Made by a program: the position numbers and the translations under genes. Below the pieces are notes generated by a model, which was not told where the DNA came from, ran no database searches, and saw only the letters and a program-made list of their open reading frames with translations. A DNA stretch of 64,000 nt, from NCBI RefSeq assembly GCF_001619585.1, contig NZ_LQNT01000009.1:496001-560000 (forward strand), read 5' to 3'. This DNA comes from Bhargavaea cecembensis. GTDB lineage: Bacteria; Bacillota; Bacilli; Bacillales_A; Planococcaceae. This document shows positions 24,144-37,353 of this stretch, piece after piece; the first letter of the stretch is position 1, and every line of letters begins with the position of its first letter.

Positions 24144-25439
24144 TCAGTAGTTGCCGCCATCCTTGCCGGATGCGGCACCTTCCGGCACGCTCACTTTCCG
24201 GATGTCCGCTCCCAGTCCGGCCAGTTTGGCGATCAAGTTGGAGTAACCTCGTTCAATATGGTGGATTGCATGCACTTCGGTTTCGCCTTCCGCGATCAGT
24301 CCGGCAAGCACGAGCGCGGCGCCAGCTCTCAGGTCAGTCGCCCTTACGGATGCACCCTGGAGCTGCAGTGGCCCCGTGATGATAGCCGAACTTCCCTCGA
24401 CACGGGCATTTGCATTCATGCGGCGCAATTCGTCGATATGTTTGAAGCGGGCTGAGTAAATCGTATCGGTCACAACCGAAGTCCCCGTCGCCTGTGTAAG
24501 CAGGACCGTCATCGGCTGCTGGAGATCGGTCGCAAATCCCGGATATACCAGCGTCTTCACGTCAACCGCCTTGAGCGGACGTTCAGGCTTCGGTATGATG
24601 ATCCGCTCTTCCTCTTCGATGACACCCACGCCCATTTCGCGGAGTTTCGCTGTCAGGGCCTCTACGTGAAACGGGATGACATTATCGACCGTGACTCCTG
24701 CACCAACCGCCGCTGCCATGATCATGAAAGTACCCGCCTCGATCCGGTCGGGAATGATTGTATGGGCAGTGCCGGACAGTGATTCAACGCCTTCGATCCG
24801 AATGATGTTCGTCCCGGCTCCTTTGATGTTGGCCCCCATATTCGACAGCAGGGTCGCGACATCAATAATTTCCGGCTCTTTTGCAGCATTTTCAATGGTC
24901 GTGCGGCCTTCTGCAAGAACGGCTGCAAGCATGATGTTGATGGTCGCGCCGACACTTGCCACGTCCAGATAAATCTTCGCACCCCGTAACTTTTCGGCAC
25001 GGAGGTAGATCGACCCGTGTTCATTCGTCACTTTGGCGCCAAGGGCCTCGAACCCCTTGATGTGCTGGTCAATCGGGCGCGGGCCGAGATGGCAGCCGCC
25101 CGGCAGACCGATGACAGCCTTGCCGAAACGGCCGAGCATCGCTCCCATCAGGTAATAGGAGGCGCGCAGTTTCTTGACATGGCCATTCGGAAGCGGCATG
25201 GCGATCATTTCCGAGGGGTCGATCGTCATCGTCCCTTCCCTGAACGTGACCGCACCGCCGATTTCCTCAAGCAATGCCTTCAGCGTGAATACATCGGCAA
25301 TTTCCGGCAGACCTTCGATTGATACTTCCGAGCCGGCCAGGATGGAGGCAGGGATGAGGGCGACCGCGCTGTTTTTGGCGCCGCTCACCTTGATGGTGCC
25401 TTTCAGATCCCGTCCGCCGTTGATTTTGTAAACGTCCAT
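24144..25439 (-). CDS. murZ: UDP-N-acetylglucosamine 1-carboxyvinyltransferase, second paralogue
   Basis: 431 residues from the ATG behind GAGGGAAATG. The catalytic cysteine lies at about residue 116 in [15 protein letters not shown]. It catalyses the same reaction as murA; the two paralogues are typical of low-GC Gram-positives. It sits between fsa and glpX as murAB does in B. subtilis. Confidence 0.94.
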   Translation of the reverse strand: MDVYKINGGRDLKGTIKVSGAKNSAVALIPASILAGSEVSIEGLPEIADVFTLKALLEEIGGAVTFREGTMTIDPSEMIAMPLPNGHVKKLRASYYLMGAMLGRFGKAVIGLPGGCHLGPRPIDQHIKGFEALGAKVTNEHGSIYLRAEKLRGAKIYLDVASVGATINIMLAAVLAEGRTTIENAAKEPEIIDVATLLSNMGANIKGAGTNIIRIEGVESLSGTAHTIIPDRIEAGTFMIMAAAVGAGVTVDNVIPFHVEALTAKLREMGVGVIEEEERIIIPKPERPLKAVDVKTLVYPGFATDLQQPMTVLLTQATGTSVVTDTIYSARFKHIDELRRMNANARVEGSSAIITGPLQLQGASVRATDLRAGAALVLAGLIAEGETEVHAIHHIERGYSNLIAKLAGLGADIRKVSVPEGAASGKDGGNY

Positions 25440-25468
25440 ATCATTTCCCTCGTTCCGAAAGAGTTCCG

Positions 25469-26116
25469 TCACTCGGCAGTCCGCTTGTTCCAGTCCGCAA
25501 GGAACGCTTCAAGGCCCTTGTCTGTCAGCGGGTGGTTGAACATCTGCTTGAGCACCTTGAGCGGAGTCGTGGAGATATGCGCTCCGTTCAGCGCAGCATC
25601 CGTGATGTGCTGCGGGTGGCGGATTGAAGCCGCGATAATTTCCGTTTCGATGCCGTGCTGGATAAAGATTTCAGAGATCGTTGCGATCAGGTCCATCCCG
25701 TTGTGGCCGATATCATCCAGGCGGCCGAGGAACGGCGAGACATAAGTTGCACCCGCGCGAGCGGCAAGAAGCGCCTGGTTGGCGCTGAAGATAAGGGTGA
25801 CGTTTGTCTTGATGCCCTCTTTGGCGAACGTGGAGCACGCCTTAAGTCCTTCCGGCGTCATCGGGAGCTTGACCGTGATGTTCGGGGCAATCGCCGCGAG
25901 TTCGCGTCCTTCCCGGATCATCTCTTCTGCTTCTGTGGCGATGACTTCTGCGCTGACCGATCCCGGAACAAGCTCCGCAATCTCTTTCAGGCGGTCATGG
26001 AATGGGACGTTTTCCTTGGCGACGAGCGATGGGTTCGTCGTCACGCCGGACAAAATGCCCCATGCGTGTGCTTCTTTAATCTCGTCAAAGTTGGCTGTAT
26101 CGATGAAGAATTTCAT
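25469..26116 (-). CDS. fsa: Fructose-6-phosphate aldolase / transaldolase-like (TalC/FSA) protein
   Basis: 215 residues from the ATG behind GAGGAACC; the longer open frame upstream is non-coding. It has the short TalC family opening [24 protein letters not shown] and the Schiff-base lysine in NITVKLPMT. Members act as transaldolases or fructose-6-phosphate aldolases; sequence alone does not separate the two. It lies downstream of fbaA. Confidence 0.93.
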   Translation of the reverse strand: MKFFIDTANFDEIKEAHAWGILSGVTTNPSLVAKENVPFHDRLKEIAELVPGSVSAEVIATEAEEMIREGRELAAIAPNITVKLPMTPEGLKACSTFAKEGIKTNVTLIFSANQALLAARAGATYVSPFLGRLDDIGHNGMDLIATISEIFIQHGIETEIIAASIRHPQHITDAALNGAHISTTPLKVLKQMFNHPLTDKGLEAFLADWNKRTAE

Positions 26117-26198
26117 TACTGGTTCCTCCCCGGAAGTTTCTCTGATGAATGGAAAGAAGGAGATGATGCCTTGCACCTCTCCCGCTTCTTCCCTGTTT

Positions 26199-27056
26199 TT
26201 AAGCTTTCCCGGAACTGCCGAATTCACGCATCTTGCCTTGTACTGTTTCTTTGATGGCATCGCGTGCAGGACCGAGGTACTTGCGAGGGTCATAGACCTC
26301 TTTGTCATTGTTCAGGATTTCACGGATCACGTTGGTCGACGCAATCTGGTTTTCGGTGTTCACGTTGATTTTCGCCGTGCCGAGAGAAATGGCGCGCTGG
26401 ATGTCTTTTGTCGGAATACCCGTGCCGCCGTGCAGGACAAGCGGAAGGTCCGACTGCTTCGAAATCTCTTCCATCTCCTTGAAACCAAGGTTGGGTTCAC
26501 CTTTGTACGGACCATGGACCGAACCGAGCGCAGGCGCGAGGCAGTCGATGTCCGTCTGCTTCACAAGCTCTTCACATTCTTTCGGATCTGCATAAATCAC
26601 GCCTTCCGCGATGACATCGTCCTCCTGGCCGCCGACGACACCAAGCTCCGCTTCCACGGATGCACCATGTTTATGGGCATATTCAACGACTTCAGCCGTA
26701 ATTTTAATATTTTCCTCAAGCGGTTTCGACGACGCATCGATCATCACTGATGTGAAGCCTGCGTCCACCGCTTCTTTGCATTTTTCAAAGGAAGAGCCAT
26801 GATCCAGATGGATGGCTACCGGAACGGTTGTTCCATAAGATTCCATCAGGCCTTTCACCATCGGCACGACTGCCTTGAAGCCGCCCATGTACTTGCCTGC
26901 GCCTTCGGAAACTCCCAGGATTACCGGGGACTGCTCTTCTTCGGCCGCCTGCAGGATCGCCTGTGTGAATTCCAGGTTGTTGATATTGAACTGGCCGACC
27001 GCGTAGCCTTCTTTTCTTGCTTTATTCAGCATGTCCGTCATGGAGACAAGTGCCAT
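26199..27056 (-). CDS. fbaA: Class II fructose-1,6-bisphosphate aldolase
   Basis: 285 residues. Zinc ligands are in the [11 protein letters not shown] and LVLHGGTG blocks, and the family motif [10 protein letters not shown] is at the N-terminus. It cleaves fructose 1,6-bisphosphate in glycolysis. A GAAGGAGG site precedes the ATG. It is downstream of spo0F, separated by the spo0F terminator. Confidence 0.97.
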   Translation of the reverse strand: MALVSMTDMLNKARKEGYAVGQFNINNLEFTQAILQAAEEEQSPVILGVSEGAGKYMGGFKAVVPMVKGLMESYGTTVPVAIHLDHGSSFEKCKEAVDAGFTSVMIDASSKPLEENIKITAEVVEYAHKHGASVEAELGVVGGQEDDVIAEGVIYADPKECEELVKQTDIDCLAPALGSVHGPYKGEPNLGFKEMEEISKQSDLPLVLHGGTGIPTKDIQRAISLGTAKINVNTENQIASTNVIREILNNDKEVYDPRKYLGPARDAIKETVQGKMREFGSSGKA

Positions 27057-27117
27057 ACTCGATTCCTCCTTCGAAAATGGGAAGTCAACATTACATTTTT
27101 ACACCCTTCCATCATAA

Positions 27118-27145
27118 CAAAAACAGGCAGTGTCTGCCACTGCCC
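27118..27145 (-). terminator. Terminator of spo0F
   Basis: Stem GGGCAGTG with a five-base loop is followed by TTTTTG on the minus strand, immediately after the stop codon. Confidence 0.85.
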
Positions 27146-27150
27146 GCCAG

Positions 27151-27507
27151 TCATGCCAGGATTCCGCCGATCTCGCTTCGGAGCTCATGGATGTCAAATG
27201 GTTTTGTAAAATACTTCTCGGCCCCAAGAGCCTTTGCAGCGTCGATCTGCTCCTGCTCTCCGTATGCAGTCATCATGAATACCGGAATGTCAGGCCTTTG
27301 GGACTTGAACTCCCTCAGTACTTCAATGCCGTCCATTCCCGGCATTTTCATATCGAGCAGCACGCAGTCCGGCGGCGTGTCTTTGAACCGTTCAATCGCT
27401 TCGTATCCGTTTTTTGCGACGGCCGTTTCGAATCCGTCACGCTTGAACACTTCTTCCAGCAGAAGGCGGATGCCGTTCTGGTCGTCAACGATTAAAATCC
27501 GTTTCAT
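27151..27507 (-). CDS. spo0F: Sporulation phosphorelay response regulator Spo0F
   Basis: 118 residues, a lone receiver domain with no output domain. Acidic pocket DD at residues 8-9, phosphoacceptor Asp at about residue 52 in LLDMKMPGMDG, Thr80 and Lys102 in TKPFDI. It relays phosphate from sporulation kinases through Spo0B to Spo0A. It is divergent from ywjG. Overlapping sigma-H and sigma-A candidate promoters lie upstream. Confidence 0.96.
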   Translation of the reverse strand: MKRILIVDDQNGIRLLLEEVFKRDGFETAVAKNGYEAIERFKDTPPDCVLLDMKMPGMDGIEVLREFKSQRPDIPVFMMTAYGEQEQIDAAKALGAEKYFTKPFDIHELRSEIGGILA

Positions 27508-27529
27508 AGGACAGTCCCACTTTCATAAG

Positions 27530-27557
27530 ATTCTATATTTTCTTTTATTCTAGACAA
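27530..27557 (-). promoter_or_regulatory. Candidate sigma-A promoter of spo0F
   Basis: Minus strand TTGTCT, 16 bases, TAGAAT. It overlaps the sigma-H candidate. Confidence 0.5.
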
Positions 27558-27573
27558 TTCTAACATTTCCTTT
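27547..27573 (-). promoter_or_regulatory. Candidate sigma-H promoter of spo0F
   Basis: Minus strand AAAGGAAAT, 11 bases, CTAGAAT. The -35 matches the sigma-H pattern RNAGGAWWW fully and the -10 ends in GAAT. spo0F is sigma-H controlled in B. subtilis. Confidence 0.65.
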
Positions 27574-27629
27574 TTGTAACGGGAATACTTTTGCTCTGGC
27601 AAAAAAGTTCTCTTCGGACGTTCACCTTT

Positions 27630-27659
27630 TTGGACGCCGCAGAAGTCTCCTCTTATAAT
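27630..27659 (+). promoter_or_regulatory. Sigma-A promoter of ywjG
   Basis: TTGGAC, 18 bases, TATAAT, about 20 bases upstream of the gene start. Confidence 0.75.
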
Positions 27660-27680
27660 AAAGCCGGAGGGATTCTCAAA

Positions 27681-28199
27681 ATGAAAATGTTGACTACACA
27701 AATGTCCGGGCTGCTCCAGCGCATCGCCGGCCGCGAAGAAGAAATGATCGGCATGACGGCCCGTCTTCTCGCCCAGGCGACCGCCGGAGAAGGCCGGGTG
27801 TTCATCGCGGCGTTTGGAGAGCTCGATGCCGTTAGCGCAAACGCCACCCTCGGTCAGGAGGCATTCAGGGGAGCCCGGCGTTATCGGGGAGAAGAAATCG
27901 ACAGCACTGACCGGGTTTGGATTTTGACGCGCAGTGCTTCCGATGAGGAAGCACTGAAGCTTGCACGGGAACTGTCTGAGCAGTTCATTCCGTTTGCGGC
28001 GGTGGCGGACGAACCGGAGGACGCCGAGGACAATGAACTCGCCGACCTTGCAACGGCGTATGTATCACTCGGAGTGAAGCGGGGTCTGCTTCCGTCAGAT
28101 GATGGCGGACGAACCGTCTTTCCCCATGCCCTTGCTGCGCTATTTGTCTACGAAGCCGTCCGGATGGACTATGAGGAATTGCTGGCCGAATACAGCTGA
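27681..28199 (+). CDS. DUF2529 family protein (YwjG-like)
   Basis: 172 residues from the ATG behind GGAGGGATT. It looks like a small sugar-isomerase (SIS-like) alpha/beta fold: it starts with helices (MKMLTTQMSGLLQRIAGREEE), then GRVFIAAFGELDA and repeated alpha/beta elements ending in FPHALAALFVYEAVR. No function is known to me. It is monocistronic, with promoter and terminator, in the position of B. subtilis ywjG between spo0F and pyrG. Confidence 0.85.
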   Translation: MKMLTTQMSGLLQRIAGREEEMIGMTARLLAQATAGEGRVFIAAFGELDAVSANATLGQEAFRGARRYRGEEIDSTDRVWILTRSASDEEALKLARELSEQFIPFAAVADEPEDAEDNELADLATAYVSLGVKRGLLPSDDGGRTVFPHALAALFVYEAVRMDYEELLAEYS

Positions 28200-28205
28200 A
28201 CCGCC

Positions 28206-28237
28206 CGCCCTGTAATTGTACACAGGGCGTTTTTTTA
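28206..28237 (+). terminator. Terminator of ywjG
   Basis: Stem CGCCCTGT with an eight-base loop is followed by seven T on the plus strand, six bases after the stop codon. Confidence 0.92.
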
Positions 28238-28354
28238 TGTATAAGCTGTTATGTTACCTATCATAAAACAAAAGAGATATTATGAATACCTCTTTTGCCA
28301 ACATTTGGTGATTCTGATAGAAGTCGGACATCGGAAGTCATTCCGGATATAAAT

Positions 28355-28392
28355 TAAAAGCCAGGCGGCCGCGAATACGCGGAGCCTGGCTT
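28355..28392 (-). terminator. Terminator of pyrG
   Basis: Arms AAGCCAGGC and GCCTGGCTT enclose a GC-rich inner loop and are followed by TTAATTT on the minus strand. Confidence 0.85.
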
Positions 28393-28401
28393 GTCCTTTG
28401 T

Positions 28402-30688
<2,287 letters not shown>

Positions 30689-30762
30689 ATCAGGAGCACG
30701 TCCTTTCTGCATGCGTTGGCATAATCACCATTATATACAATCCGGTTCTCGCTATGCCACCG

Positions 30763-30921
30763 TCAACTTTTGTTTTTAAGGGTCCTCCATCCGCTGAAGA
30801 ACAGATAAAACAACTGTGCGGACAGAAGGATGAGCGGCACGGAGGCCAGACCACGGTTATACAGGGCGATGGACAGGACGATCAGAATCACCATTATGAC
30901 TGCGTGATAGGACGTTTTCAA
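30763..30921 (-). CDS. Small two-helix membrane protein, unknown function
   Basis: 52 residues from a TTG behind GAGGAGGG (seven-base spacing). It consists of two hydrophobic segments (VIMVILIVLSIALY and VPLILLSAQLFYLFF) joined by NRGLAS and a basic tail WRTLKNKS. A longer frame exists upstream but has no ribosome site. It lies between the icmF terminator and rpoE. I do not recognise a family; the ribosome site and membrane topology are the only support. Confidence 0.5.
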   Translation of the reverse strand: MKTSYHAVIMVILIVLSIALYNRGLASVPLILLSAQLFYLFFSGWRTLKNKS

Positions 30922-30968
30922 CGGGAGGCCCTCCTCTGCACTTCTTCCTACATTATACAACAGAAGAA

Positions 30969-30999
30969 AAAATAGATGTCCCGCAGAGGCGGGACATCT
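30969..30999 (-). terminator. Terminator of the thl-icmF operon (bidirectional)
   Basis: Perfect 11-bp stem AGATGTCCCGC with a four-base loop, followed by ATTTTTTC on the minus strand and T-rich sequence on the other side. Confidence 0.9.
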
Positions 31000-31034
31000 A
31001 AAGTTTTTTTCTTAATCGGGGACGTATCTGCCGC

Positions 31035-34000
31035 TTACATGTTCCTGCGGTATTGTCCGCCGACTTCATAGAGGGCTGCCGTGATCTGGCCAAGGCTTGC
31101 GACCCTGACCGTGTCAATGAGGGCTTCGAAGATATTGCCTCCTGTGACGGCCGCTTTCTTCAGACGGTCCAGAGCTTCCTGCGAACGGTCGCCGTGCCGC
31201 TCCTGGAAAGTCTTCAGATTGCGGATCTGGGTCTCCTTTTCTTCCTTGGTGGCACGGGCAAGTTCCATGTTGTCGATGTCTTCCTCGGACGGCGGGTTCG
31301 GGTTCAGATAGGTATTGACCCCGACAATCGGCAGTTCACCCGAATGCTTGAGGTGTTCGTAGTACATCGACTCTTCCTGGATTTTCCCGCGCTGATACTG
31401 GGTCTCCATTGCCCCAAGTACGCCGCCCCGATCGTTCAGGCGGTCGAATTCGGCGAGAACGGCCTGTTCGACCAGGTCGGTAAGCTCCTCAATGATAAAC
31501 GAACCCTGCAGCGGGTTTTCGTTTTTCGAGAGGCCGTGCTCTTTCGTGATGATCATCTGGATCGCCATCGCCCGGCGCACCGACTCCTCGGTGGGCGTCG
31601 TGATCGCCTCATCATAGGCGTTTGTATGGAGCGAGTTGCAGTTATCCTGCAGCGCCATCAGCGCCTGCAGCGTCGTCCGGATATCGTTGAAGTCGATTTC
31701 CTGCGCGTGAAGACTGCGGCCCGATGTCTGGACATGATACTTCAGCTTTTGGCTCCGCTCGTTTGCACCGTACTTCTCGCGCATCGCAATTGCCCAGATT
31801 CGGCGGGCGACGCGGCCGATGACCGTGTATTCCGGATCAAGACCGTTCGAGAAGAAGAATGACAGGTTCGGTGCAAAGTCGTCGATGTCCATGCCGCGGC
31901 TCAGGTAATACTCAACGTAGGTGAAGCCGTTCGCCAGCGTGAAGGCAAGCTGGGAAATCGGATTCGCCCCCGCCTCCGCAATGTGGTAGCCGGATATGGA
32001 CACCGAGTAGTAGTTTCGGACATGATGGTCGATAAAGTATTGCTGGATATCTCCCATCATGCGGAGCGCGAACTCGGTTGAGAAGATGCACGTGTTCTGT
32101 CCCTGGTCTTCTTTGAGGATATCCGCCTGGACGGTGCCGCGGACGGTCTGGAGCGTCGTTTCGTGCACTTCCGTGAATTCCTCCACGTTCAGGGTGCGGC
32201 CCAGCTCCTCTTCCTTCTTTTTGACTTGCTGGTCAATCGCGGTGTTCATGAACATCGCAAGAATGATCGGCGCCGGTCCGTTGATCGTCATCGAGACCGA
32301 AGTTGACGGTGCGCACAGGTCAAATCCGTCATACAGCTTCTTCATGTCATCGAGCGTGCACACCGACACGCCAGACTCGCCGACCTTCCCGTAGATGTCC
32401 GGACGGTATGCCGGATCTTCGCCGTACAGCGTGACTGAGTCGAATGCCGTGGAGAGGCGCTTCGCATCGTCGTCCTTCGAGAGATAGTGGAACCGGCGAT
32501 TGGTCCGCTCCGGCGTCCCTTCTCCCGCAAACTGGCGTTTCGGGTCCTCCCCCTGGCGTTTGAACGGGAACACGCCCGCCGTATAAGGGAAAGAGCCTGG
32601 CACGTTTTCCGCATACACCCAGCGGAGGATTTCCCCGTAGTCCTTGAACTTCGGAAGTGCGACCTTAGGAATCTTCAGTCCCGCCAGGCTTTCCGTACGA
32701 AGGATCGTACGGATCTCCTTGTCCCGGATCTTCGTAACGAACTCTTCGCCGGAGTAGGCTTCCTTCAGGCTTTCCCAATTCTCAAGAATGCGCTTTGACT
32801 CCGTTGAAAGCTCATTGTTCACCCCGTCGATCAGTGACCGGATGGATGCCTCAAGCGCCTCATCCTTGCCCTTTTCACGGATCATGGCGAGCGTGCCTTC
32901 CAACTGGAACAGCCGGCGGCCCAGCTCGGCCTGCTGCTCCGCGCGTTTGTGGTAGTCCCGGATCGTATCGGTGATTTCCCGCAGGTAATAACGGCGGTCA
33001 TTCGGGATGATGACGTTCTGCTTCTGTGTCTTGACCGACTGCTTGTAGGATGTTTCCCAGCCGAGGCTGAATTTGTCGTTCAGAACATCAACGATCGCAG
33101 CGAACAGCGAGTTCGTTCCTTTGTCATTGAACTGACTCGCAATGGTACCGTAAACCGGCATGTCGTCAAGCTGGCGGTCCCACAGCTGGCGGCTCCGCTG
33201 GTACTGCTTCTGTACTTGGCGGAGGGCATCTTCGGACCCTTTGCGCTCGAACTTGTTGATCGCGATCAAGTCTGCAAAGTCGATCATGTCGATCTTCTCG
33301 AGCTGCGTCGGTGCGCCGAACTCGCTCGTCATGACATACATCGAGGCATCTGCGATCTCTGCAACCTCGGCGTCACCCTGTCCGATCCCGCTTGTCTCGA
33401 CGATGATCAGGTCAAAGCCCGCTGCGCGGGCCACATCCAGCACATCCCGGATGGCACCGGACAATTCGGAACGGGAACCGCGAGTTGCGAGGCTGCGCAT
33501 ATAGACCCGGTCACTGAAGATCGCGTTCATGCGGATCCGGTCGCCGAGAAGCGCACCGCCCGTTTTCTGCTTGGTCGGATCAATTGACAGGATGGCGACC
33601 TTCCTCTCCGGCAGTTCGTGGAGGAAACGGCGGATCAGCTCGTCGGTGAGCGAGCTTTTCCCGGCGCCGCCCGTGCCCGTGATGCCGAAAACCGGTGTGT
33701 TTTTCGACTTCCGCCTGATGACTTCCAGCATCTTTTTCGCTTCTTCTGTCTGGTTCAGATGAGCATCTTCGGCAAGCGTGATCAGGCCGGACAGGAGCGG
33801 CACATTGTCCGTGGTCAGCTCTTCCGGATGGCCGAGATCTTTTTTCTCGGACGTCTTGAAATCGCACTGCTTCAACATTTCGTTGATCATGCCCTGAAGG
33901 CCGAGCCGGCGCCCGTCTTCCGGCGAGAAGATGCCCGAGATGCCGTAATCATGAAGCTCCTTGATCTCTCTCGGGATGATGACGCCTCCCCCGCCGCCAT

Positions 34001-34298
34001 AAACCCGGATATGCGGCGCGCCCTTTTCCTTCAGCAGATCATGCATGTACTTGAAATATTCCACATGGCCGCCCTGATAGGAAGAAATCGCAATCCCCTG
34101 AACGTCTTCCTGGATGGCCGCATTGACGACTTCCTCGACCGAACGGTTATGTCCGAGATGGATCACTTCCGCCCCGCTCGACTGCAGGATGCGGCGCATA
34201 ATGTTGATCGAGGCATCGTGTCCGTCAAACAGGCTGGATGCCGTCACGAACCGGACATGGTTGACCGGCTTGTATATTTCGACTGGTGCCGTTGTCAT
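31035..34298 (-). CDS. icmF: Fused isobutyryl-CoA mutase IcmF (B12-dependent)
   Basis: 1087 residues starting with an ATG that overlaps the tetR stop codon by four bases. Domain order: N-terminal B12-binding domain (about 15-145, DGHDASI with the lower-ligand histidine near residue 27), a MeaB-type GTPase chaperone (P-loop GTGGAGKS at about 208-215), a linker, and a C-terminal acyl-CoA mutase barrel (about 560-1060, with [21 protein letters not shown] and QTSGRSL). It interconverts isobutyryl-CoA and butyryl-CoA, and some members act on pivalyl- or isovaleryl-CoA. The surrounding beta-oxidation genes fit this role, and the cofactor is supplied by the salvage operon at 42-52 kb. Confidence 0.95.
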   Translation of the reverse strand: MTTAPVEIYKPVNHVRFVTASSLFDGHDASINIMRRILQSSGAEVIHLGHNRSVEEVVNAAIQEDVQGIAISSYQGGHVEYFKYMHDLLKEKGAPHIRVYGGGGGVIIPREIKELHDYGISGIFSPEDGRRLGLQGMINEMLKQCDFKTSEKKDLGHPEELTTDNVPLLSGLITLAEDAHLNQTEEAKKMLEVIRRKSKNTPVFGITGTGGAGKSSLTDELIRRFLHELPERKVAILSIDPTKQKTGGALLGDRIRMNAIFSDRVYMRSLATRGSRSELSGAIRDVLDVARAAGFDLIIVETSGIGQGDAEVAEIADASMYVMTSEFGAPTQLEKIDMIDFADLIAINKFERKGSEDALRQVQKQYQRSRQLWDRQLDDMPVYGTIASQFNDKGTNSLFAAIVDVLNDKFSLGWETSYKQSVKTQKQNVIIPNDRRYYLREITDTIRDYHKRAEQQAELGRRLFQLEGTLAMIREKGKDEALEASIRSLIDGVNNELSTESKRILENWESLKEAYSGEEFVTKIRDKEIRTILRTESLAGLKIPKVALPKFKDYGEILRWVYAENVPGSFPYTAGVFPFKRQGEDPKRQFAGEGTPERTNRRFHYLSKDDDAKRLSTAFDSVTLYGEDPAYRPDIYGKVGESGVSVCTLDDMKKLYDGFDLCAPSTSVSMTINGPAPIILAMFMNTAIDQQVKKKEEELGRTLNVEEFTEVHETTLQTVRGTVQADILKEDQGQNTCIFSTEFALRMMGDIQQYFIDHHVRNYYSVSISGYHIAEAGANPISQLAFTLANGFTYVEYYLSRGMDIDDFAPNLSFFFSNGLDPEYTVIGRVARRIWAIAMREKYGANERSQKLKYHVQTSGRSLHAQEIDFNDIRTTLQALMALQDNCNSLHTNAYDEAITTPTEESVRRAMAIQMIITKEHGLSKNENPLQGSFIIEELTDLVEQAVLAEFDRLNDRGGVLGAMETQYQRGKIQEESMYYEHLKHSGELPIVGVNTYLNPNPPSEEDIDNMELARATKEEKETQIRNLKTFQERHGDRSQEALDRLKKAAVTGGNIFEALIDTVRVASLGQITAALYEVGGQYRRNM

Positions 34299-34954
34299 TT
34301 TGCTTCCCCCTTCCGCTGACGGCCGGCCACTCCATAAAGAAGCTGGTCCGTCTGCATATCGATGAATTCCCCTAATGTGAACTGCTTTCGGAGCGTCCAG
34401 CGGCGAAATGCCCACATCTGGCCCTGAACGATGATATGATGCGCGCCGAGCCGTGCTTCCTTGTCGGACAGTGTGATCTCCCCCGAGTCCGAGCATCCGG
34501 CGAGCATCCGTTCGAACAGACCCACCATTTCAAGCTCCTTTTCCAGAACATAACTGAGCGCCGTCTTTGGCAGGGATTTCGTCTCCTGGTACATGACCGT
34601 GAATTCGTCATCCATCTCATCGATCGTTTCGATATAGAGCCGGAAAGCGTCCTTCAGTCCGGAGACCGTGCCCTGCTTTTCGGCAAGCGCAGACAGGCGG
34701 TGATTGACTTCCTCATAGATTCGGTCGCACACCAGATACAGAACGTCTTCCTTAGTCCGAATATATTCATAGAGCGTGCCGATGCTGAAGCCCGCTTCCT
34801 TTGCGATTTCCCGCGTGGTCGTGCGGTGGAACCCTTTCTCCCTGAACAGCTTCACCGCTCCGCGGATCATCTGGTCGCGGCGCTTCTCGATCAGTGACTC
34901 GTCCTTGACCGACGACTTCACCTCGTGGCGCACCGACGTCTTTTTTTCGGTCAT
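34295..34954 (-). CDS. TetR family transcriptional regulator
   Basis: 219 residues. The N-terminal helix-turn-helix is [20 protein letters not shown], typical of TetR; the C-terminal part is a helical ligand domain. It overlaps the upstream acyl-CoA dehydrogenase and the downstream icmF by four bases each. Its place inside the operon suggests that it senses an acyl-CoA and controls this operon. It may be the regulator of the 7-4-7 operators at 39493 and 41861. FadR-like function is inferred. Confidence 0.9.
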   Translation of the reverse strand: MTEKKTSVRHEVKSSVKDESLIEKRRDQMIRGAVKLFREKGFHRTTTREIAKEAGFSIGTLYEYIRTKEDVLYLVCDRIYEEVNHRLSALAEKQGTVSGLKDAFRLYIETIDEMDDEFTVMYQETKSLPKTALSYVLEKELEMVGLFERMLAGCSDSGEITLSDKEARLGAHHIIVQGQMWAFRRWTLRKQFTLGEFIDMQTDQLLYGVAGRQRKGEAK

Positions 34955-36090
34955 TTCGTCAGCATGCGGGAGATGACGAGGCGCTGGATCTCCTGCGTGC
35001 CCTCGTAGATCTGCGTGATTTTCGCGTCACGCATGAAGCGTTCGACCGGATAATCCTTCGTGTAGCCATATCCGCCATACACCTGGACCGCCTCTGTCGT
35101 CACCTTCATCGCAGTGTCGCCCGCCATGAGCTTCGCCATGGCGGATTCCTTCCCGTACGGGTGTCCGTTTGATTCGAGCCAGGCTGCCTGGTAAGTGAGC
35201 AGACGGGATGCCTCAATCGATGTCGCCATGTCGGCGAGTTTGAAGCCGATTCCCTGGTTCGCCGCGATCGGCTTTCCGAACTGCTCCCGTTCCTTCGCGT
35301 AGGAAACCGAGTGGTCAAGTGCGCCCTGTGCGATGCCGACAGCCTGCGCGGCGATCCCGTTGCGGCCGCCGTCCAGCGTCTTCATCGCGATGATGAAGCC
35401 CTGGCCTTCTTCACCGAGAAGGTTTTCCGCAGGGACCCTGCAGTTGTCGAAGATGACTTCCGTCGTCGGGGATGATCGGATGCCGAGCTTTTTCTCTTTT
35501 TTCCCGACCGAGAAGCCTTCGAAATCCTTCTCGACGATGAATGCGCTCGTGCCCTTGTGCTTCGAAGAAGGGTCGGTGACCGCAAACACGATGTACGTAT
35601 CGGCGATGCCGCCGTTCGTGATGAACATCTTCGAACCGTTCAGGATGTAATGGTCGCCGTCCTTCTTCGCAGTCGTCTTCATGCCGCCCGCGTCAGATCC
35701 GGACCCCGCTTCCGTCAGGCAGTAAGCACCGATTTTCGATCCTTCCGCCATCGGACGGAGATACTTCTGCTTCTGCTCTTCCGTGCCGTATTTGTAGACC
35801 GGCCAGCCGGCAAGCGATGTGTGCGCGGAAAGGACGACGCCGGCAGATGCATCCACACGGGACAGCTCCTCGACCGCAATGACGTAAGCGAGGAAGTCGG
35901 AGCCGATGCCGCCGTACTCTTCCGGCCACGGAATGCCCGTCAGGCCGAGTTCGGCCATCTTGTGGAAAAGCTCCACGTCGAAGCGCTCTTCCTCATCGCG
36001 CTCGGCTGCAGTCGGTGCAACCTCCTTCTCTGCAAAGTCGCGCACCATTTTCCGGATCATTTCATGTTCTTCAGAAAGTTTAAAGTTCAT
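34951..36090 (-). CDS. Acyl-CoA dehydrogenase (short-chain type)
   Basis: 379 residues from the ATG behind AAAGGTGG. It carries the FAD and substrate signatures ([32 protein letters not shown]) and the catalytic glutamate in [10 protein letters not shown] near the C-terminus. It oxidises acyl-CoA to enoyl-CoA and passes electrons to ETF. It is close to AcdA of Bacillus. It is the second of two paralogues in the operon. Confidence 0.95.
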   Translation of the reverse strand: MNFKLSEEHEMIRKMVRDFAEKEVAPTAAERDEEERFDVELFHKMAELGLTGIPWPEEYGGIGSDFLAYVIAVEELSRVDASAGVVLSAHTSLAGWPVYKYGTEEQKQKYLRPMAEGSKIGAYCLTEAGSGSDAGGMKTTAKKDGDHYILNGSKMFITNGGIADTYIVFAVTDPSSKHKGTSAFIVEKDFEGFSVGKKEKKLGIRSSPTTEVIFDNCRVPAENLLGEEGQGFIIAMKTLDGGRNGIAAQAVGIAQGALDHSVSYAKEREQFGKPIAANQGIGFKLADMATSIEASRLLTYQAAWLESNGHPYGKESAMAKLMAGDTAMKVTTEAVQVYGGYGYTKDYPVERFMRDAKITQIYEGTQEIQRLVISRMLTK

Positions 36091-36174
36091 TATGTCTTCC
36101 ACCTTTCGGTCAATCGGCCGGGCCGTCATTTTGGAGTCCTTTACTTTCAACGCTTCGCTTTTGCGCAGAACACC

Positions 36175-37311
36175 TCACTTCGTGAGGTGTTTGCTTATGA
36201 CTATCCTCTGGATTTCGCTTGTGCCCTCGTAGATCTGTGTCACTTTTGCATCACGGAAGTAGCGCTCCACAGGGTAGTCTTCGGTGTAGCCGTAGCCGCC
36301 GAACACCTGCACGCCCTCAATTGCGCAGTCCATGGCCGCCTGGGAGGCAAACAGCTTCGCCATTGAAGCTTCTTTGCCCGCAGGCAGGCCGCGGCCGTAA
36401 AGGTCGGCTGCCTGGTAGACGAGGAGACGTGCCGCTTCCACGGCTGTCGCCATGTCGGCGAGTTTGAAGCCGATTCCCTGATTCGCCGCAATCGGCTTGC
36501 CGAACTGCACCCGTTCCTTTGCATAGCCGACAGCCGCTTCGGTCGCGGCTTCCGCGATGCCGAGTGACTGTGCGGCAATGCCGATCCGGCCGGCATCGAG
36601 GTTGGCCAGAGCGATCTTGAACCCTTCTCCATCCTGGCCGAGCACATTCTCCTCCGGCACATTCATGTCCTCGAACGTCAGCTGGACGGTGCGGGAGCCG
36701 TGGAGTCCCATCTTCTCCTCATCCTTGCCGATGACGAGGCCAGGGGTGCCCTTCTCGACGATAAACGCCGTGACGCCGCGGCTTCCTGCTCCCGGATTCG
36801 AGTTGGCGAAGACGATGTAGACATCCGCCTCTCCGCCGTTCGTGATAAACACTTTTGAGCCGTTCAGGACGTAGTGGCCGTCTTTTTTGGCAGCTCTCGT
36901 CTTCATCGCTCCGGCATCGGATCCGGAGGAAGGTTCGGTGAGACAGAATGCGCCGAGATACTCGCCCGAAGCCATTTTCGGGATATACTTCTTTTTCTGC
37001 TCTTCCGTACCGAACTTCAGGATCGGGTTGATGCCGACCGATGTGTGGACGCTCAGAATCACGCCCATGACCGCGCTCACTTTCGACAGCTCATGGATGG
37101 CAATGATGTAGCTTGTGTAGTCCATTCCGGAGCCGCCGTACTCCTCGGGCACTGTGATACCCATAAGACCGAGCTCACCCATCTTTTCAAGGAGCGGACG
37201 CGGAAACTCTCCCGCCTCCATCCTCGGAATAAAGGGCTCCACTTCATTTCTCGCAAAGTCGCGCACCATCCGGCGCATCATTTTTTGTTCTTCGGTGAAT
37301 GTGAAATCCAT
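36175..37311 (-). CDS. Acyl-CoA dehydrogenase (butyryl-CoA dehydrogenase-like)
   Basis: 378 residues from the ATG behind AAGAGGTG. It has LGAFCLTEPSSGSDAGAM, FITNGGEADVYIVFAN and the catalytic glutamate in QIYEGTSEIQ. It is clearly related to the next gene but divergent in the N-terminus (MDFTFTEEQKMMRRMVRDFA). It probably differs from it in chain preference; the context with thiolase and hydroxybutyryl-CoA dehydrogenase suggests C4 substrates. Confidence 0.95.
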   Translation of the reverse strand: MDFTFTEEQKMMRRMVRDFARNEVEPFIPRMEAGEFPRPLLEKMGELGLMGITVPEEYGGSGMDYTSYIIAIHELSKVSAVMGVILSVHTSVGINPILKFGTEEQKKKYIPKMASGEYLGAFCLTEPSSGSDAGAMKTRAAKKDGHYVLNGSKVFITNGGEADVYIVFANSNPGAGSRGVTAFIVEKGTPGLVIGKDEEKMGLHGSRTVQLTFEDMNVPEENVLGQDGEGFKIALANLDAGRIGIAAQSLGIAEAATEAAVGYAKERVQFGKPIAANQGIGFKLADMATAVEAARLLVYQAADLYGRGLPAGKEASMAKLFASQAAMDCAIEGVQVFGGYGYTEDYPVERYFRDAKVTQIYEGTSEIQRIVISKHLTK

Positions 37312-37353
37312 GGTGTGCACCTCTTTTAATAAAAGCCGTACGGACGGACCGGC

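Noticed and set aside
25469-26308. Long N-terminal extension of the transaldolase-like gene
   Set aside because: The extra 64 residues read through the fbaA end and gap and lack similarity; the family starts at [10 protein letters not shown] behind GAGGAACC.
34299-34496. 66-codon N-terminal extension of icmF
   Set aside because: It overlaps the tetR 3' end in another frame; the ATGA overlap start with GGAAGGGGG and the B12-binding domain beginning just after fit the shorter form.
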